Assembly: GCA_025451115.1 (NCBI GenBank)
Contig: JANWKZ010000090.1
Span: forward strand, 1 to 43,732
Source of the DNA: Bacteroidia bacterium
GTDB taxonomy: Bacteria > Bacteroidota > Bacteroidia > B-17B0 > Aurantibacillaceae
Direction: 5' to 3'
DNA: 43,732 nucleotides
The stretch's first letter is position 1, and each line of letters starts with the position of its first letter. Both the position numbers and the translations under genes were made by a program. The notes below the pieces were generated by a model that saw only the letters and a program-made list of their open reading frames with translations, searched no databases and had not been told where the DNA came from. Below, one piece after another: positions 34,001 to 41,688 of the stretch.

Positions 34001-34853
34001 TCATTTCATTATGTATATCAGTCCAGCTCACGACTCCGCCGGGTCCGGATTTGTAGGTGATCACATCGTGCTGATTGAAAGACCCTACATCTACAGCGCC
34101 TGTTACATAACTTGCATTAGTGGTTTTGTCTACCATGAAGTCAACTACCTCTCCTTTTGTAGTGCTGTAGATATTATGCCAAACCTGGGTTGGATTGGTT
34201 CCAACAGTATCAAATTTTGCAACTGAAAGGAAGCGATCGCCTGATCCGTTGGTAGCGTTAAGCGCCATCAGCAGATTACCCGCATGATCCATTTTCAAAT
34301 GAACAGGTCTTCCTCCAAAACCATAAAACCCCGTATAAGTCTTTGTCCATATTTTTGTCCCGTTGGCCAGAATTTTATCTATATAAATAGTTGTCTGCGG
34401 GTAGTCTGTTCCGGTTACGTACACATCGCCATTCGAATCGACAACAAAATCCGCTCCGTGATAGGAAGAGGAAGTTGTGGTCCATGCCGTGCCACCGTTC
34501 AACCCGATCTTTCTTATATCGCCTCCCCAAAAATACCCCACATAATAATTCCCTGAGGGGCCTTTTTCGATCCCAAGCGGTCCATTACTTGAGTAACCCT
34601 CAAGTTTGTTGGTCCACAGATCGTTTCCGTTGGCATCATAAGTAGCTACTATAACTTTATTATTGGACACGCCCGCGATACCGATCATTCCATTAGCATC
34701 CACATGCGTATAGAACGGTTTATCGTCTGAATTGGTAATGGCTGCATTATTCGATCGGGTTAGCCAGTTCTGCACCATGGTTTGGGCCTGCCCTAAAGCG
34801 GGGGCCAGGGCCAGCGAAAAAAGAATTGAGCGGGAGTAGTTTTTAAAATTCAT
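31002..34853 (-). CDS. Giant secreted beta-propeller protein with T9SS type A sorting domain
   Basis: This is a 1283-residue surface protein. The frame is open to 34913, but the ATG at 34853 (MNFKNYSRSILFSLALAPALGQAQ) begins a clean signal peptide and is preferred. About 25-750 is a long series of SBBP/PQQ-like propeller blades (DANGNDLWTNKLEGYSSNG, DSNGDVYVTGTDYP, DASGNVYVLYD). An Ig/PKD-like region follows with CPGTSVSLNGSGATSYSWNNG, then a fibronectin-type region (about 955-1180). The C-terminal T9SS sorting domain runs from MYPNPTTGDLNISL to SIAIKRIVKN. The last ~270 residues closely resemble the end of the protein at 37633-41307. It is probably a surface-attached adhesin or repeat protein. 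Confidence 0.93.
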   Translation of the reverse strand: MNFKNYSRSILFSLALAPALGQAQTMVQNWLTRSNNAAITNSDDKPFYTHVDANGMIGIAGVSNNKVIVATYDANGNDLWTNKLEGYSSNGPLGIEKGPSGNYYVGYFWGGDIRKIGLNGGTAWTTTSSSYHGADFVVDSNGDVYVTGTDYPQTTIYIDKILANGTKIWTKTYTGFYGFGGRPVHLKMDHAGNLLMALNATNGSGDRFLSVAKFDTVGTNPTQVWHNIYSTTKGEVVDFMVDKTTNASYVTGAVDVGSFNQHDVITYKSGPGGVVSWTDIHNEMNSDDKGCGLEQDASGNVYVLYDSHTPMTKYSVRKYTSGGTFLTSNGTTYQYNYVSYLQPHIKIHPTTNQLYISGTRTSFNNDNMMVLYKTDLALTSISQIYQYDHDVTDNDYSTAIDVDPTTQDMILTGNIFKTVTGNDYYYAKLDTLGAFIYSNIYNGVINGSDYASSMVTDASNLPAVAGGTKSTLTQQDGFMVKYDATGNEQWQSVFPGVGGFNDYLNVVDINSSGHYYAGGYTETSSNNPDMWIIKVDGNGLKLWDLVLQGTNVGGKDEVKDVFTDNFNNGYAAGYQYNNGTGQDAVLVKFNSSGTLLWSKKLSGSGNQKDGYLDVGSKNGNTLYAAGYTTKPNGESDMLLAKYDANGNLQWSRTFNSPNNGNDTAIAVNVDSNQDVAIVGHGDSAIAMVAKYDSNGNLLWSSFPDSVTEVGPDVMTLPGGRTFITCFFDSSSAYSNRVFCYDNSGVELWHRDFVYGCCEHPMKLAKTSRSTILVALDYYGEIGAIELDTLGNELNNVRTNIWTNYGDNSYGGTRDIRIDGNGDVYVTGYFADETGSDIEMQKLCYGPAPIMISGSTSVCAQTQGNLYSVTSNTTITGYNWTSTSGLTVNTTAQPNSVSVDVAGTSGYVMLQQMNYCGTSAPDSIYVNVLALPVVNGGADQLICPGTSVSLNGSGATSYSWNNGVTNGVPFIPTTTMAYQVTGTDANNCSNKDTVSITLKAPPAVNLCMVTVDTFSTHNILVWEKAGLTNEIAYFNIYREDISNNYTLIAAVSYDSLSEYHDYDTLMADPNVTTKRYKIAAVDTCGNEGPKSGFHNTIFISHSGGTFTWNTYTIQNMPNPVNNYILWRDDFANGNWVQVGTTAGTQNVLNDPNYATFQATADWRVETAWNISCTSTARQSNGIQGAIIKSKSNISNNRTIGIKNNNDNMFAMYPNPTTGDLNISLNTGSGKTTIKVVSMLGQELYSATIEGVTSHTIDMSSFVSGSYMVQVTSNNSIAIKRIVKN

Positions 34854-34978
34854 AGGATAGATATTTGGTGTTGTTTCTGTTTTTATAATAGCTTTGAATT
34901 CAAAATTGAGCAATAAATATATGAAATTCTCGGGATATTATTTCACGCTCCTTATCCCCGGATGAACGTAGATTTTCT

Positions 34979-36820
34979 ATGGATTATCGTTTAACTATAA
35001 GATGGGCTTTAGTTGTCCCTTTTTGGGTCCTTTCTGGGCTCTTAACCCCTCTTTTTGCTCAGGAAAAAGAAAAACTCGATAGTCTTAACCTGGTTATCAA
35101 TTCATCAGGGCCCGATTCGGCCAAAATAAGCGCACTTATCGAGCTGAGCCGGATCTATACAGGGATTGATGATGATAAAGCCTTTTTGTTAGCCAAAACC
35201 TCTATCCAAAAAAGCACAGAGGCAGGAAGTTCTAAATGGCTTGGTTTTGCACTCAACCGGATGGGCACTTTATATGATGTTAAAGGCAAGCCCGATTCGG
35301 CCACTGCCTGCTTTATAAAGGCGCTCACGCTTTTCGAGGAGATCCGAAATCTTTCAGGACTGGCGGCGGTCTACCAAAATATTGGGGTGATGCATTATTA
35401 TCAGAAGGATTTTGATAAGGCTTTTGAAAATTACCAAAAAGCGCTTACGCTGAGATCTAAAACCGGTGAAGTAAATTACGTTGCGCAACTATACAATAAT
35501 ATGGGGGGCGTAATGCGCCGTAAGAAAGAGTACGACTCGGCCATTGTATATTATCAACGCGCGCTGGAAATAAAAAGGGGGCTTAAAGACAAACAATCCC
35601 TGGCTTCCAGCCTGATGAACATCAGTGTGGCGTACCAATACAAGCGCGATTTTAATTCCGCTATAGATTATATGAATCGTGCCATTGCGCTCTGTAAGGA
35701 AACGGGGAATGATTACGATCTTTCTTCGTGCCATATCGGGCTCGGAGAAATATACCTGAAGATGCGAAAAACCAAGGAGGCGAAAGAGCAGACTGCCCTT
35801 GCGCTCGCGCTTGCTCAAAAACTTAAATCGAATGAACTTTTATTGAACATCTATGAAGAAATGGCGCTTTGCGACACCCTGGCCGGCGATCATAAAAGCG
35901 CATTCCTGAATTATGTAGACGCGATGTATTATAAGGATCAGGTGTACAGCGAGGAAAAGACAAAAGCCATAACCCGGCTCCAGACCTTTTATGAGACCGA
36001 GAAAAAAGATAAGGAGATCCGGTTGTTAAACATTGATAATGAAGCCAAGGATCGCGAGAAAAAATTTCTTGTTATCATCCTCAGCCTGTCACTGGTTCTG
36101 CTTGCCATTGCGCTATGGGCTTTTTTTAACAAGCAAAAACACAACCGGGTACTTACGCTACAGAAAAAGGAAATAGAGAATAAAACGGGACAACTGAAAG
36201 CACAGGCTGCGCAGATCGCCCGTCTCAGTAGTCAAATGAACCCGCATTTTTTATTCAATGCGTTGAACTCACTACAAAAATTCGTGCTGAACAAAGATGA
36301 AACGAGCACGCTGTCTTATATCGGAGACCTGAGTAAGCTTATGCGTGCTACTCTCAACAATTCAACAAAGGAATATATTTCGATCGCCGAAGAGATCGCA
36401 TATCTCGAACTGTATCTGTCTTTTGAACAGAAATTATTGGGCGCTGAATTTTCTTTTAAGATCGAAAATGCCGGACTGGATCTACTCTTGCCTCCTATGC
36501 TCATTCAGCCATTGGCAGAGAACGCCGTGAAGCACGGGCTTGCACCCAAACAGGGAAAGAAATATCTGCTGATATTTTTTGAAAAAGAAAACGAATTCCT
36601 GAAAATAACCGTTAGGGATAATGGTGTGGGGCGAAGTCGCGGTGCAGATAAGCCCGGTCATCATTCGGTTGCGCTTGGTGTTGTGCAGGAAAGGATCCAT
36701 GCCGAATTCACGAAACAAGGTTTTTCCGATACTGTACCGTCGCACATTCATATCCATGACCTTACAGATCCTACGGGCACCGAGGTAACACTTCACCTTC
36801 CGCTGCTTGATGAATTTTAG
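34979..36820 (+). CDS. TPR-containing LytS-type sensor histidine kinase
   Basis: This 613-residue kinase has an N-terminal signal peptide (LVVPFWVLSGLLTPLFAQ). Seven or so tetratricopeptide repeats (about 60-320, such as ALNRMGTLYDVKGKPDSATACFIKAL and LYNNMGGVMRRKKEYDSAIVYY) lie in the periplasm. A transmembrane helix is at about 361-383, with a coiled-coil linker (LTLQKKEIENKTGQLKAQAA). The His_kinase core starts with SSQMNPHFLFNALNSLQKF, phospho-acceptor H423, and has the N-box PLAENAVKHGL and DNGVGRS. The LytTR gene follows after 14 bases. It is divergent from one T9SS gene and converges with another. The TPR part probably senses an envelope partner, by inference. Confidence 0.95.
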   Translation: MDYRLTIRWALVVPFWVLSGLLTPLFAQEKEKLDSLNLVINSSGPDSAKISALIELSRIYTGIDDDKAFLLAKTSIQKSTEAGSSKWLGFALNRMGTLYDVKGKPDSATACFIKALTLFEEIRNLSGLAAVYQNIGVMHYYQKDFDKAFENYQKALTLRSKTGEVNYVAQLYNNMGGVMRRKKEYDSAIVYYQRALEIKRGLKDKQSLASSLMNISVAYQYKRDFNSAIDYMNRAIALCKETGNDYDLSSCHIGLGEIYLKMRKTKEAKEQTALALALAQKLKSNELLLNIYEEMALCDTLAGDHKSAFLNYVDAMYYKDQVYSEEKTKAITRLQTFYETEKKDKEIRLLNIDNEAKDREKKFLVIILSLSLVLLAIALWAFFNKQKHNRVLTLQKKEIENKTGQLKAQAAQIARLSSQMNPHFLFNALNSLQKFVLNKDETSTLSYIGDLSKLMRATLNNSTKEYISIAEEIAYLELYLSFEQKLLGAEFSFKIENAGLDLLLPPMLIQPLAENAVKHGLAPKQGKKYLLIFFEKENEFLKITVRDNGVGRSRGADKPGHHSVALGVVQERIHAEFTKQGFSDTVPSHIHIHDLTDPTGTEVTLHLPLLDEF

Positions 36821-36834
36821 CCTATATTTGGCTC

Positions 36835-37581
36835 ATGATAAATGCTATTATCATAGAGGACGATAAAAACAACATTGAGGTGTTACGTGCTCTCTTAGAA
36901 AAATTTTGTCCCGAAGTTTCTGTTACGGGTAGCGCCCTAACGGCCGGAGATGGCGTACAATTGATAAAGGCCAATCAGCCCGACCTGATCTTCCTGGATG
37001 TTGAGTTAGGCAATGAGACCGGGTTCGACGTTATAAAGAACTTTCCCTCTGCTGCTTTCAAAATAATCTTTACAACGGCGCACGAGCAATACGCTTTTAA
37101 GGCGATAAAGGCTTCGTGTATAGAGTACCTGCTTAAACCGGTTAATTATAGAGAATTGCAGGAGGCGGTTAAAAAGTTCGCTTCCCAGAAAAATCTTTCC
37201 GTTAATCAGAAAAAAATAGAGGTGCTGCTTGATAACCTGGGGAATACCAACAGCGCTTTCAATAAGCTGGCTATTCCTACCTCTGATGGGTATGCTTTTC
37301 TTAATGCCAGCGAGATCATGTACTGCCAGGCCGACCTCAACTATACGTTAATACATACTTCCAAGAACGAGCGCCTGGTATCCTCTAAAAACCTGAAGGA
37401 GTTCGAAGAGTTGCTGAGTGCCCCCGTTTTCTTCCGTTGTCATAAGTCGTATATCATCAACCTCAACTACATTAAAAAATTCAACCGGGCCGATAGCGTG
37501 GTTTACATGACCAACGAAACCGCTATTGATATTGCGGTGAGAAAAAAGGAAGAGTTCTTAAAACTATTTGAGAAATTCTAA
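36835..37581 (+). CDS. LytTR-family response regulator
   Basis: This 248-residue regulator pairs with the TPR kinase. The receiver has the acidic pair E8-D9-D10, phospho-acceptor D55 (LIFLDVELGNETGF) and K101 (YLLKPVNYRE). The C-terminal LytTR domain (about 145-248) has LAIPTSDGYAFLNASEIMYCQADLNYT and FFRCHKSYIINLNYIKKF. It resembles the regulator at 2569-3321 throughout, so the two systems are paralogous. It lies between two T9SS adhesin genes, which are plausible targets, though I could not find a convincing LytTR repeat. Confidence 0.95.
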   Translation: MINAIIIEDDKNNIEVLRALLEKFCPEVSVTGSALTAGDGVQLIKANQPDLIFLDVELGNETGFDVIKNFPSAAFKIIFTTAHEQYAFKAIKASCIEYLLKPVNYRELQEAVKKFASQKNLSVNQKKIEVLLDNLGNTNSAFNKLAIPTSDGYAFLNASEIMYCQADLNYTLIHTSKNERLVSSKNLKEFEELLSAPVFFRCHKSYIINLNYIKKFNRADSVVYMTNETAIDIAVRKKEEFLKLFEKF

Positions 37582-37585
37582 AACA

Positions 37586-37612
37586 AAAAAGCAGCCCCGG
37601 GGGCTGCTTTTT
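37586..37612. terminator. Bidirectional intrinsic terminator
   Basis: AAAAAGCAGCCCC and GGGGCTGCTTTTT form a perfect 13-bp stem with a minimal loop. It lies between the convergent LytTR gene and the large T9SS gene and has U tracts in both directions. Confidence 0.88.
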
Positions 37613-37632
37613 CTTAGGTAAAATAATTCCTT

Positions 37633-40600
37633 TTATTGTTTGATCACGCGCTGCGTCAATAAGCCGTTCGAAGTGATCACCTGAACCACATAAGTTCCGG
37701 CTTCGTACGAACTAAGGTCGAGTGTGTGACGACCATTTGCATTGCTAAAGTTCTCGCTGAAGATCTCCTGACCTAACAGTGAAGTTACTTTCACTGTGGT
37801 CTTACCTTGAGTACCCGACAGGTTGAGTGTGAAAATGCCGCTGGTTGGGTTAGGATACAGGTTAAGTTTGCCGGCCAGGCTGTTTGTGATGCCGGTAGTT
37901 TGCCTGTTATTAGAGATGTTTGATTTTGATTTTACGATCGCGGCCTGTGTGCCGTTTCCGCCACCAATACGAAGTGTAGGATCGCAGGAAATACCCCACA
38001 CGGTCTCTACACGCCAGTTGGCCACACTTGCATAGTTGGTGTAATAGATATCGTTGATCACTTGCTGCGTTCCGGCCGTGGAGGCGCGCAAGGCCCAATC
38101 TCCATTATTCATCGAGTCAACCCACAATTCGTAATTGTTAACGGGGTTTGGTCCATTCTCGATGGTATAAAGCTGTGCCCAGGTAAATTGGCCCAATCCA
38201 TTATCTGTAATGTAGATCGTGTTGTGATAATTGCTCAGAACGCTTTCATTCCCGCAGCTGTCAATTGACGAAATTTTGTAGCGCTTGGTTGTTACATTTG
38301 GGTTCGCAACCGAATCGTAATCGTGGAACTCGCTGAGGGAGTTATAGTGAACGGTTCCGATCTGCGTATAAACATTTGTTACGTCTTCGCGATAGATACG
38401 GAAGCTATCTGCGTGCAGGATCGGCGATTTATCCCACATAACTATATTATGCGTGCTCGAATCATCAACCGTTACCATACAGATCTGCGGACCTTCCGGA
38501 GTGTTGATCTCGATGGTTGTACTGTTCGAAGCGCCGTTTCCGCAACCATTAGATCCAAAAACAGATACGGTGTTGGTTCCACCCGTTACACCGCTTCCAA
38601 TGCTGATCATAATAGAATCCTTACCGTTACCGCCCGAGATGCTGGTTCCTGAAGGAATGGTCCAGTTATACGTATTTGCATTACCGATAACCGGAACTGT
38701 GAACAGGATGTTTCCGGGGTTCGGACAAATGTTTACCGACATCATGCCTGATACGGGCTGAGCCGCTACAGGTAATGGATTAACTGTGATAGGAAGAATT
38801 ACTACATCTCCGTTACCGCAAGTGTTAGTTCCCATAACTGAAATGGTGCCACTCATGGCGCCCATAGGAATGTTCATTGTATAAGAAGCTGTTCCAACGG
38901 TTTGAGTTCCGCCAAGATCGGTCCATGTATAATTGGTCGCATTCGCGTAACCGCCGATACCGTAAACTTCATTGGATGTACCTTCACAAACCGATGTATT
39001 TCCGGAAATAACACTCCCCATTGAGGCCGGCAGTGGGCTAACCGTAATGGATAAGGTAGAAGCGCTGCTTGTTCCGCAGGAGTTGCTTGCTGTTACCTGG
39101 ATGTTTCCGCTTGTAGCGTTCGTACTATAAGAAGTTGCAATTGAAGTTGGGCCCGGATAAGAATCAATTATAATGCCGGTTGGTGTTGACCAGGCATAAC
39201 CGGTAGCATCTGTAACCGAGCTGATAGAATAATTATATTGTCCGGCAGCAGCCTGGCAAATAGGTCCGGCATTCCCGGAAATTGCACCAGGAGTGGCAGG
39301 TGCACCAATAACGGTAAGCGTTTGAGTTGAAGTATAATCAAGGCTTGTAGTGTTACTGTGTATTTTCAGGTACACTGTATAGGTTCCGGTTGTAGTATAC
39401 GTGTAGCTCGGGTTCTGTACGTTTGAAGTATGTGGTCCCACCGATCCTGTGTATTCAAAATCCCAGAGCCAGGTGTCGGCACTGACAGAAAGATCCTGAA
39501 AATTGATCGACGTATTCACACATACTTTATTCGAAGAAACATCACTGCTTGGACCATACTGGAAATTAGATACCGGCGTACAGGCCACATTATTGAAATC
39601 CGCAGTCAAAACCAACGTGTCCTTTTTAGAAGGACAAACACTTCCTGCGCGCGTAACAGTCCATAAAAGTTTATAGGTATTAGGAGTTGGAGAGCCATTC
39701 AAAGGGTTTATAGAAGTTTGGTTTGATGTGGTGTTTCCGATCACGGCTGAAGGACCGGGCAGCCAACTCCATACACCGCCATCAGGACCAACGGGCGCGG
39801 TTGCATTTGTAAAATAAGCGTTTGTGCAAACCACAGGCGCATCAGGACCTGCATATGGATTGGCAGGTTGTTGGTCTACAGTGATCGATCTTGTATTAGA
39901 AGTTCCGTTTCCGCAACCGTTGGTGTTGGTAGGTGTTACGGTAAGAGTTCCTGAAGTAGTAAGTGAAGTTGTATTGACTGTGATATTGTTTGTTCCGCCT
40001 CCAACTGTTACTGTAAAACCCGCAGGCATCGCCCAGGTATAAGCCGTAGCATATGCTACAGGAGCAATACTGTAAGACTGAAGTCCGCCACCGGCGCAGA
40101 TCGGCGAGTTTCCGCTGATAGCACCTGCCGCCGCAGGTTTTGGCAATACAGTTACCGTGAAGGTGCGGCTGAATGTATTGTTCACGGTCCAGCCATCGTT
40201 AGCTGTAACAGTGAGGATCGATGTCCCTGATTGGCCCGCAGCCGGGTAATAATAGAATGTGCCGGTTGTATTTGGGCTTGCGTAACTTATTGTTAGATTC
40301 CCGTTAGGGATCAACGTGGTGTTGCTGGAGGAATAAGAAAAAGAAATGTTCTGGTTCTCATTCGTTGATCCGTCGCCTATGCCCGACAGCGGAACGCTTT
40401 GCCACGAAACATCCTGGCAGACCGTGTAGTTAGAGATGGCATTAAGCGTTGGAGGAACGTTGGTTGTGTTAAAAGTATATGTTCCGCAGGAAGTGTAGTT
40501 CTTTGTATTGTAATCGAAAGTGCTCCAGGTTGGATAGGTTCCGTTGGTATACTCATAATCATAAACACGATAGGTTGTTGCCCCGACGAGCCCGGTTACG

Positions 40601-41307
40601 GCTACACTTGTTCCGGAGTTATTATACATTCCGTAGTACGAGTTCCCGAAGTTGTTTCCGGCGCCATAGGTTGTTGAAAATGAATAATAATACCCATCCT
40701 GAGGGTAACTACCCGGAGAAGTACTATTCGGCCCCATGAAGATATAACGCCCGCTTCCGCCACCCGGAGCGAAATTTATGGTGGCTCCTGAATTAGTTAT
40801 GGATGTGACTGAAGTAATTGAGCTGCATGAACTGGGTTGTGCTTCAAGGGTTGAGAATCCCTCGTTGTTGCCCGATGTACTGGTATTATAATAATACGTT
40901 GTACTAAAAATAGTACAGGAATTATATTCGTAAACATACGCGTAGTAGAGTGTATTGGGCTGGAGCCCGGATACATACACCGAGGTTCCGGTTCCATCAT
41001 ACACCACAAAGGTTGAGCCTCCCAGGTTAGAGCCATTTCCATAAGTGCCCGACGCAGCATAATTAGTCCCGGTAGAACTGGGCGGGCCATAATAACTTGT
41101 GCTTGAAGGACGGATGGTAACAAGACAATAATCTCCGCTTCCGCGATTCCATGAGATCGTGGCGCCTGTTCCGCCTGATGATTTATAAGTAACCTGAACG
41201 TTAGAAGCCTGCACGCTGGGTGCAAAGCACTGAGCTTTTATCTGCGTTGAGAAAAAAAGGCTGCAGAACACTGCAAGCGCGGCTATTAGTAAATTTCTTT
41301 TACGCAT
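37633..41307 (-). CDS. Giant secreted PKD/FnIII protein with T9SS type A sorting domain
   Basis: This is a 1224-residue surface protein. The frame is open to 41352, but the ATG at 41307 (MRKRNLLIAALAVFCSLFFSTQIKAQ) starts a signal peptide and is preferred. Two fibronectin-like units occupy about 30-285. Several PKD-like units begin with motifs such as GAISGNSPICAGG, GAISGNAGPICQ, VISGNTSVCEGT and end near SVCG/SNTCG. One canonical PKD unit has CVNTSINFQDLSVSADTWLWDF. A C-terminal region of ~270 residues matches that of the protein at 31002-34853 (CMVTVDDSSTHNIVMWDKS; FHDYDSVANPNVTTKRYKI). The T9SS domain runs from LYPNPTSGIFTLNL to QRVIKQ. It is probably a surface adhesin. Confidence 0.93.
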   Translation of the reverse strand: MRKRNLLIAALAVFCSLFFSTQIKAQCFAPSVQASNVQVTYKSSGGTGATISWNRGSGDYCLVTIRPSSTSYYGPPSSTGTNYAASGTYGNGSNLGGSTFVVYDGTGTSVYVSGLQPNTLYYAYVYEYNSCTIFSTTYYYNTSTSGNNEGFSTLEAQPSSCSSITSVTSITNSGATINFAPGGGSGRYIFMGPNSTSPGSYPQDGYYYSFSTTYGAGNNFGNSYYGMYNNSGTSVAVTGLVGATTYRVYDYEYTNGTYPTWSTFDYNTKNYTSCGTYTFNTTNVPPTLNAISNYTVCQDVSWQSVPLSGIGDGSTNENQNISFSYSSSNTTLIPNGNLTISYASPNTTGTFYYYPAAGQSGTSILTVTANDGWTVNNTFSRTFTVTVLPKPAAAGAISGNSPICAGGGLQSYSIAPVAYATAYTWAMPAGFTVTVGGGTNNITVNTTSLTTSGTLTVTPTNTNGCGNGTSNTRSITVDQQPANPYAGPDAPVVCTNAYFTNATAPVGPDGGVWSWLPGPSAVIGNTTSNQTSINPLNGSPTPNTYKLLWTVTRAGSVCPSKKDTLVLTADFNNVACTPVSNFQYGPSSDVSSNKVCVNTSINFQDLSVSADTWLWDFEYTGSVGPHTSNVQNPSYTYTTTGTYTVYLKIHSNTTSLDYTSTQTLTVIGAPATPGAISGNAGPICQAAAGQYNYSISSVTDATGYAWSTPTGIIIDSYPGPTSIATSYSTNATSGNIQVTASNSCGTSSASTLSITVSPLPASMGSVISGNTSVCEGTSNEVYGIGGYANATNYTWTDLGGTQTVGTASYTMNIPMGAMSGTISVMGTNTCGNGDVVILPITVNPLPVAAQPVSGMMSVNICPNPGNILFTVPVIGNANTYNWTIPSGTSISGGNGKDSIMISIGSGVTGGTNTVSVFGSNGCGNGASNSTTIEINTPEGPQICMVTVDDSSTHNIVMWDKSPILHADSFRIYREDVTNVYTQIGTVHYNSLSEFHDYDSVANPNVTTKRYKISSIDSCGNESVLSNYHNTIYITDNGLGQFTWAQLYTIENGPNPVNNYELWVDSMNNGDWALRASTAGTQQVINDIYYTNYASVANWRVETVWGISCDPTLRIGGGNGTQAAIVKSKSNISNNRQTTGITNSLAGKLNLYPNPTSGIFTLNLSGTQGKTTVKVTSLLGQEIFSENFSNANGRHTLDLSSYEAGTYVVQVITSNGLLTQRVIKQ

Positions 41308-41371
41308 GATATAATGATTTGAGTTATTAAATGCGCGAATCTTCGATTTCATGAGAATGAATTTTGAACAA

Positions 41372-41379
41372 CAAATGTA
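41372..41379 (-). promoter_or_regulatory. TAnnTTTG promoter element of the large T9SS gene
   Basis: On the reverse strand this reads TACATTTG, an exact consensus match. It lies 64 bases before the ATG at 41307, so this gene has a normal leader. Confidence 0.5.
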
Positions 41380-41675
41380 TTGAATTTTGATAGAACGAAA
41401 AGCATATTTCTCCCTTTTACGTGTAAAGACGTAGAATAACCTGAAAAGGTTGCTTCTGTCTGTTTTTGAGTCTCTTGTATGGTCTAAAACAGTTTTAATA
41501 CCCGCTGATTTTATAACAAAATTAGGCCTTGATCCGACCTCCTGTTTTTAGAGTTCTATTGCGCGGGAGTCTCAGGGTTTCTACCTTTTAAACTTCGTGC
41601 TGATTTTCAGCCCTTTAGTGTTTTTGGGCTGAGCTCATTTAAAAATAACGGCCTGCCTAAAGCTCTAAAAAATAG
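41380..41675. other. Intergenic stretch without gene, weak hairpin only
   Basis: The gap between the large T9SS gene and glyS (41308-41688) is about 380 bases and AT-rich. Apart from the promoter elements at 41372-41379 and 41676-41683, I see one hairpin with arms TCAGCCC (41607-41613) and GGGCTGA (41626-41632). It has no U tract and no candidate riboswitch or T-box around it. Confidence 0.5.
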
Positions 41676-41683
41676 TACTTTTG
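41676..41683 (+). promoter_or_regulatory. TAnnTTTG promoter element of glyS
   Basis: TACTTTTG is an exact consensus match. It ends five bases before the glyS ATG, again implying an almost leaderless message. Confidence 0.55.
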
Positions 41684-41688
41684 CGCCC

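Noticed and set aside
34893-34904. Palindrome TTTGAATTCAAA between the T9SS gene and the TPR kinase as an operator
   Set aside because: A 12-base AT-rich palindrome can arise by chance, and LytTR regulators bind direct repeats rather than dyads.
40797-41225. Out-of-frame 142-codon reading inside the large T9SS gene
   Set aside because: It is a low-complexity shadow of the Ser/Thr/Gly-rich gene on the same strand, without signal peptide or motif.
31002-41307. Repeated sequences in the large surface-protein genes as CRISPR or tandem DNA repeats
   Set aside because: The similarity is at protein level, diverged in DNA and without regular spacers.
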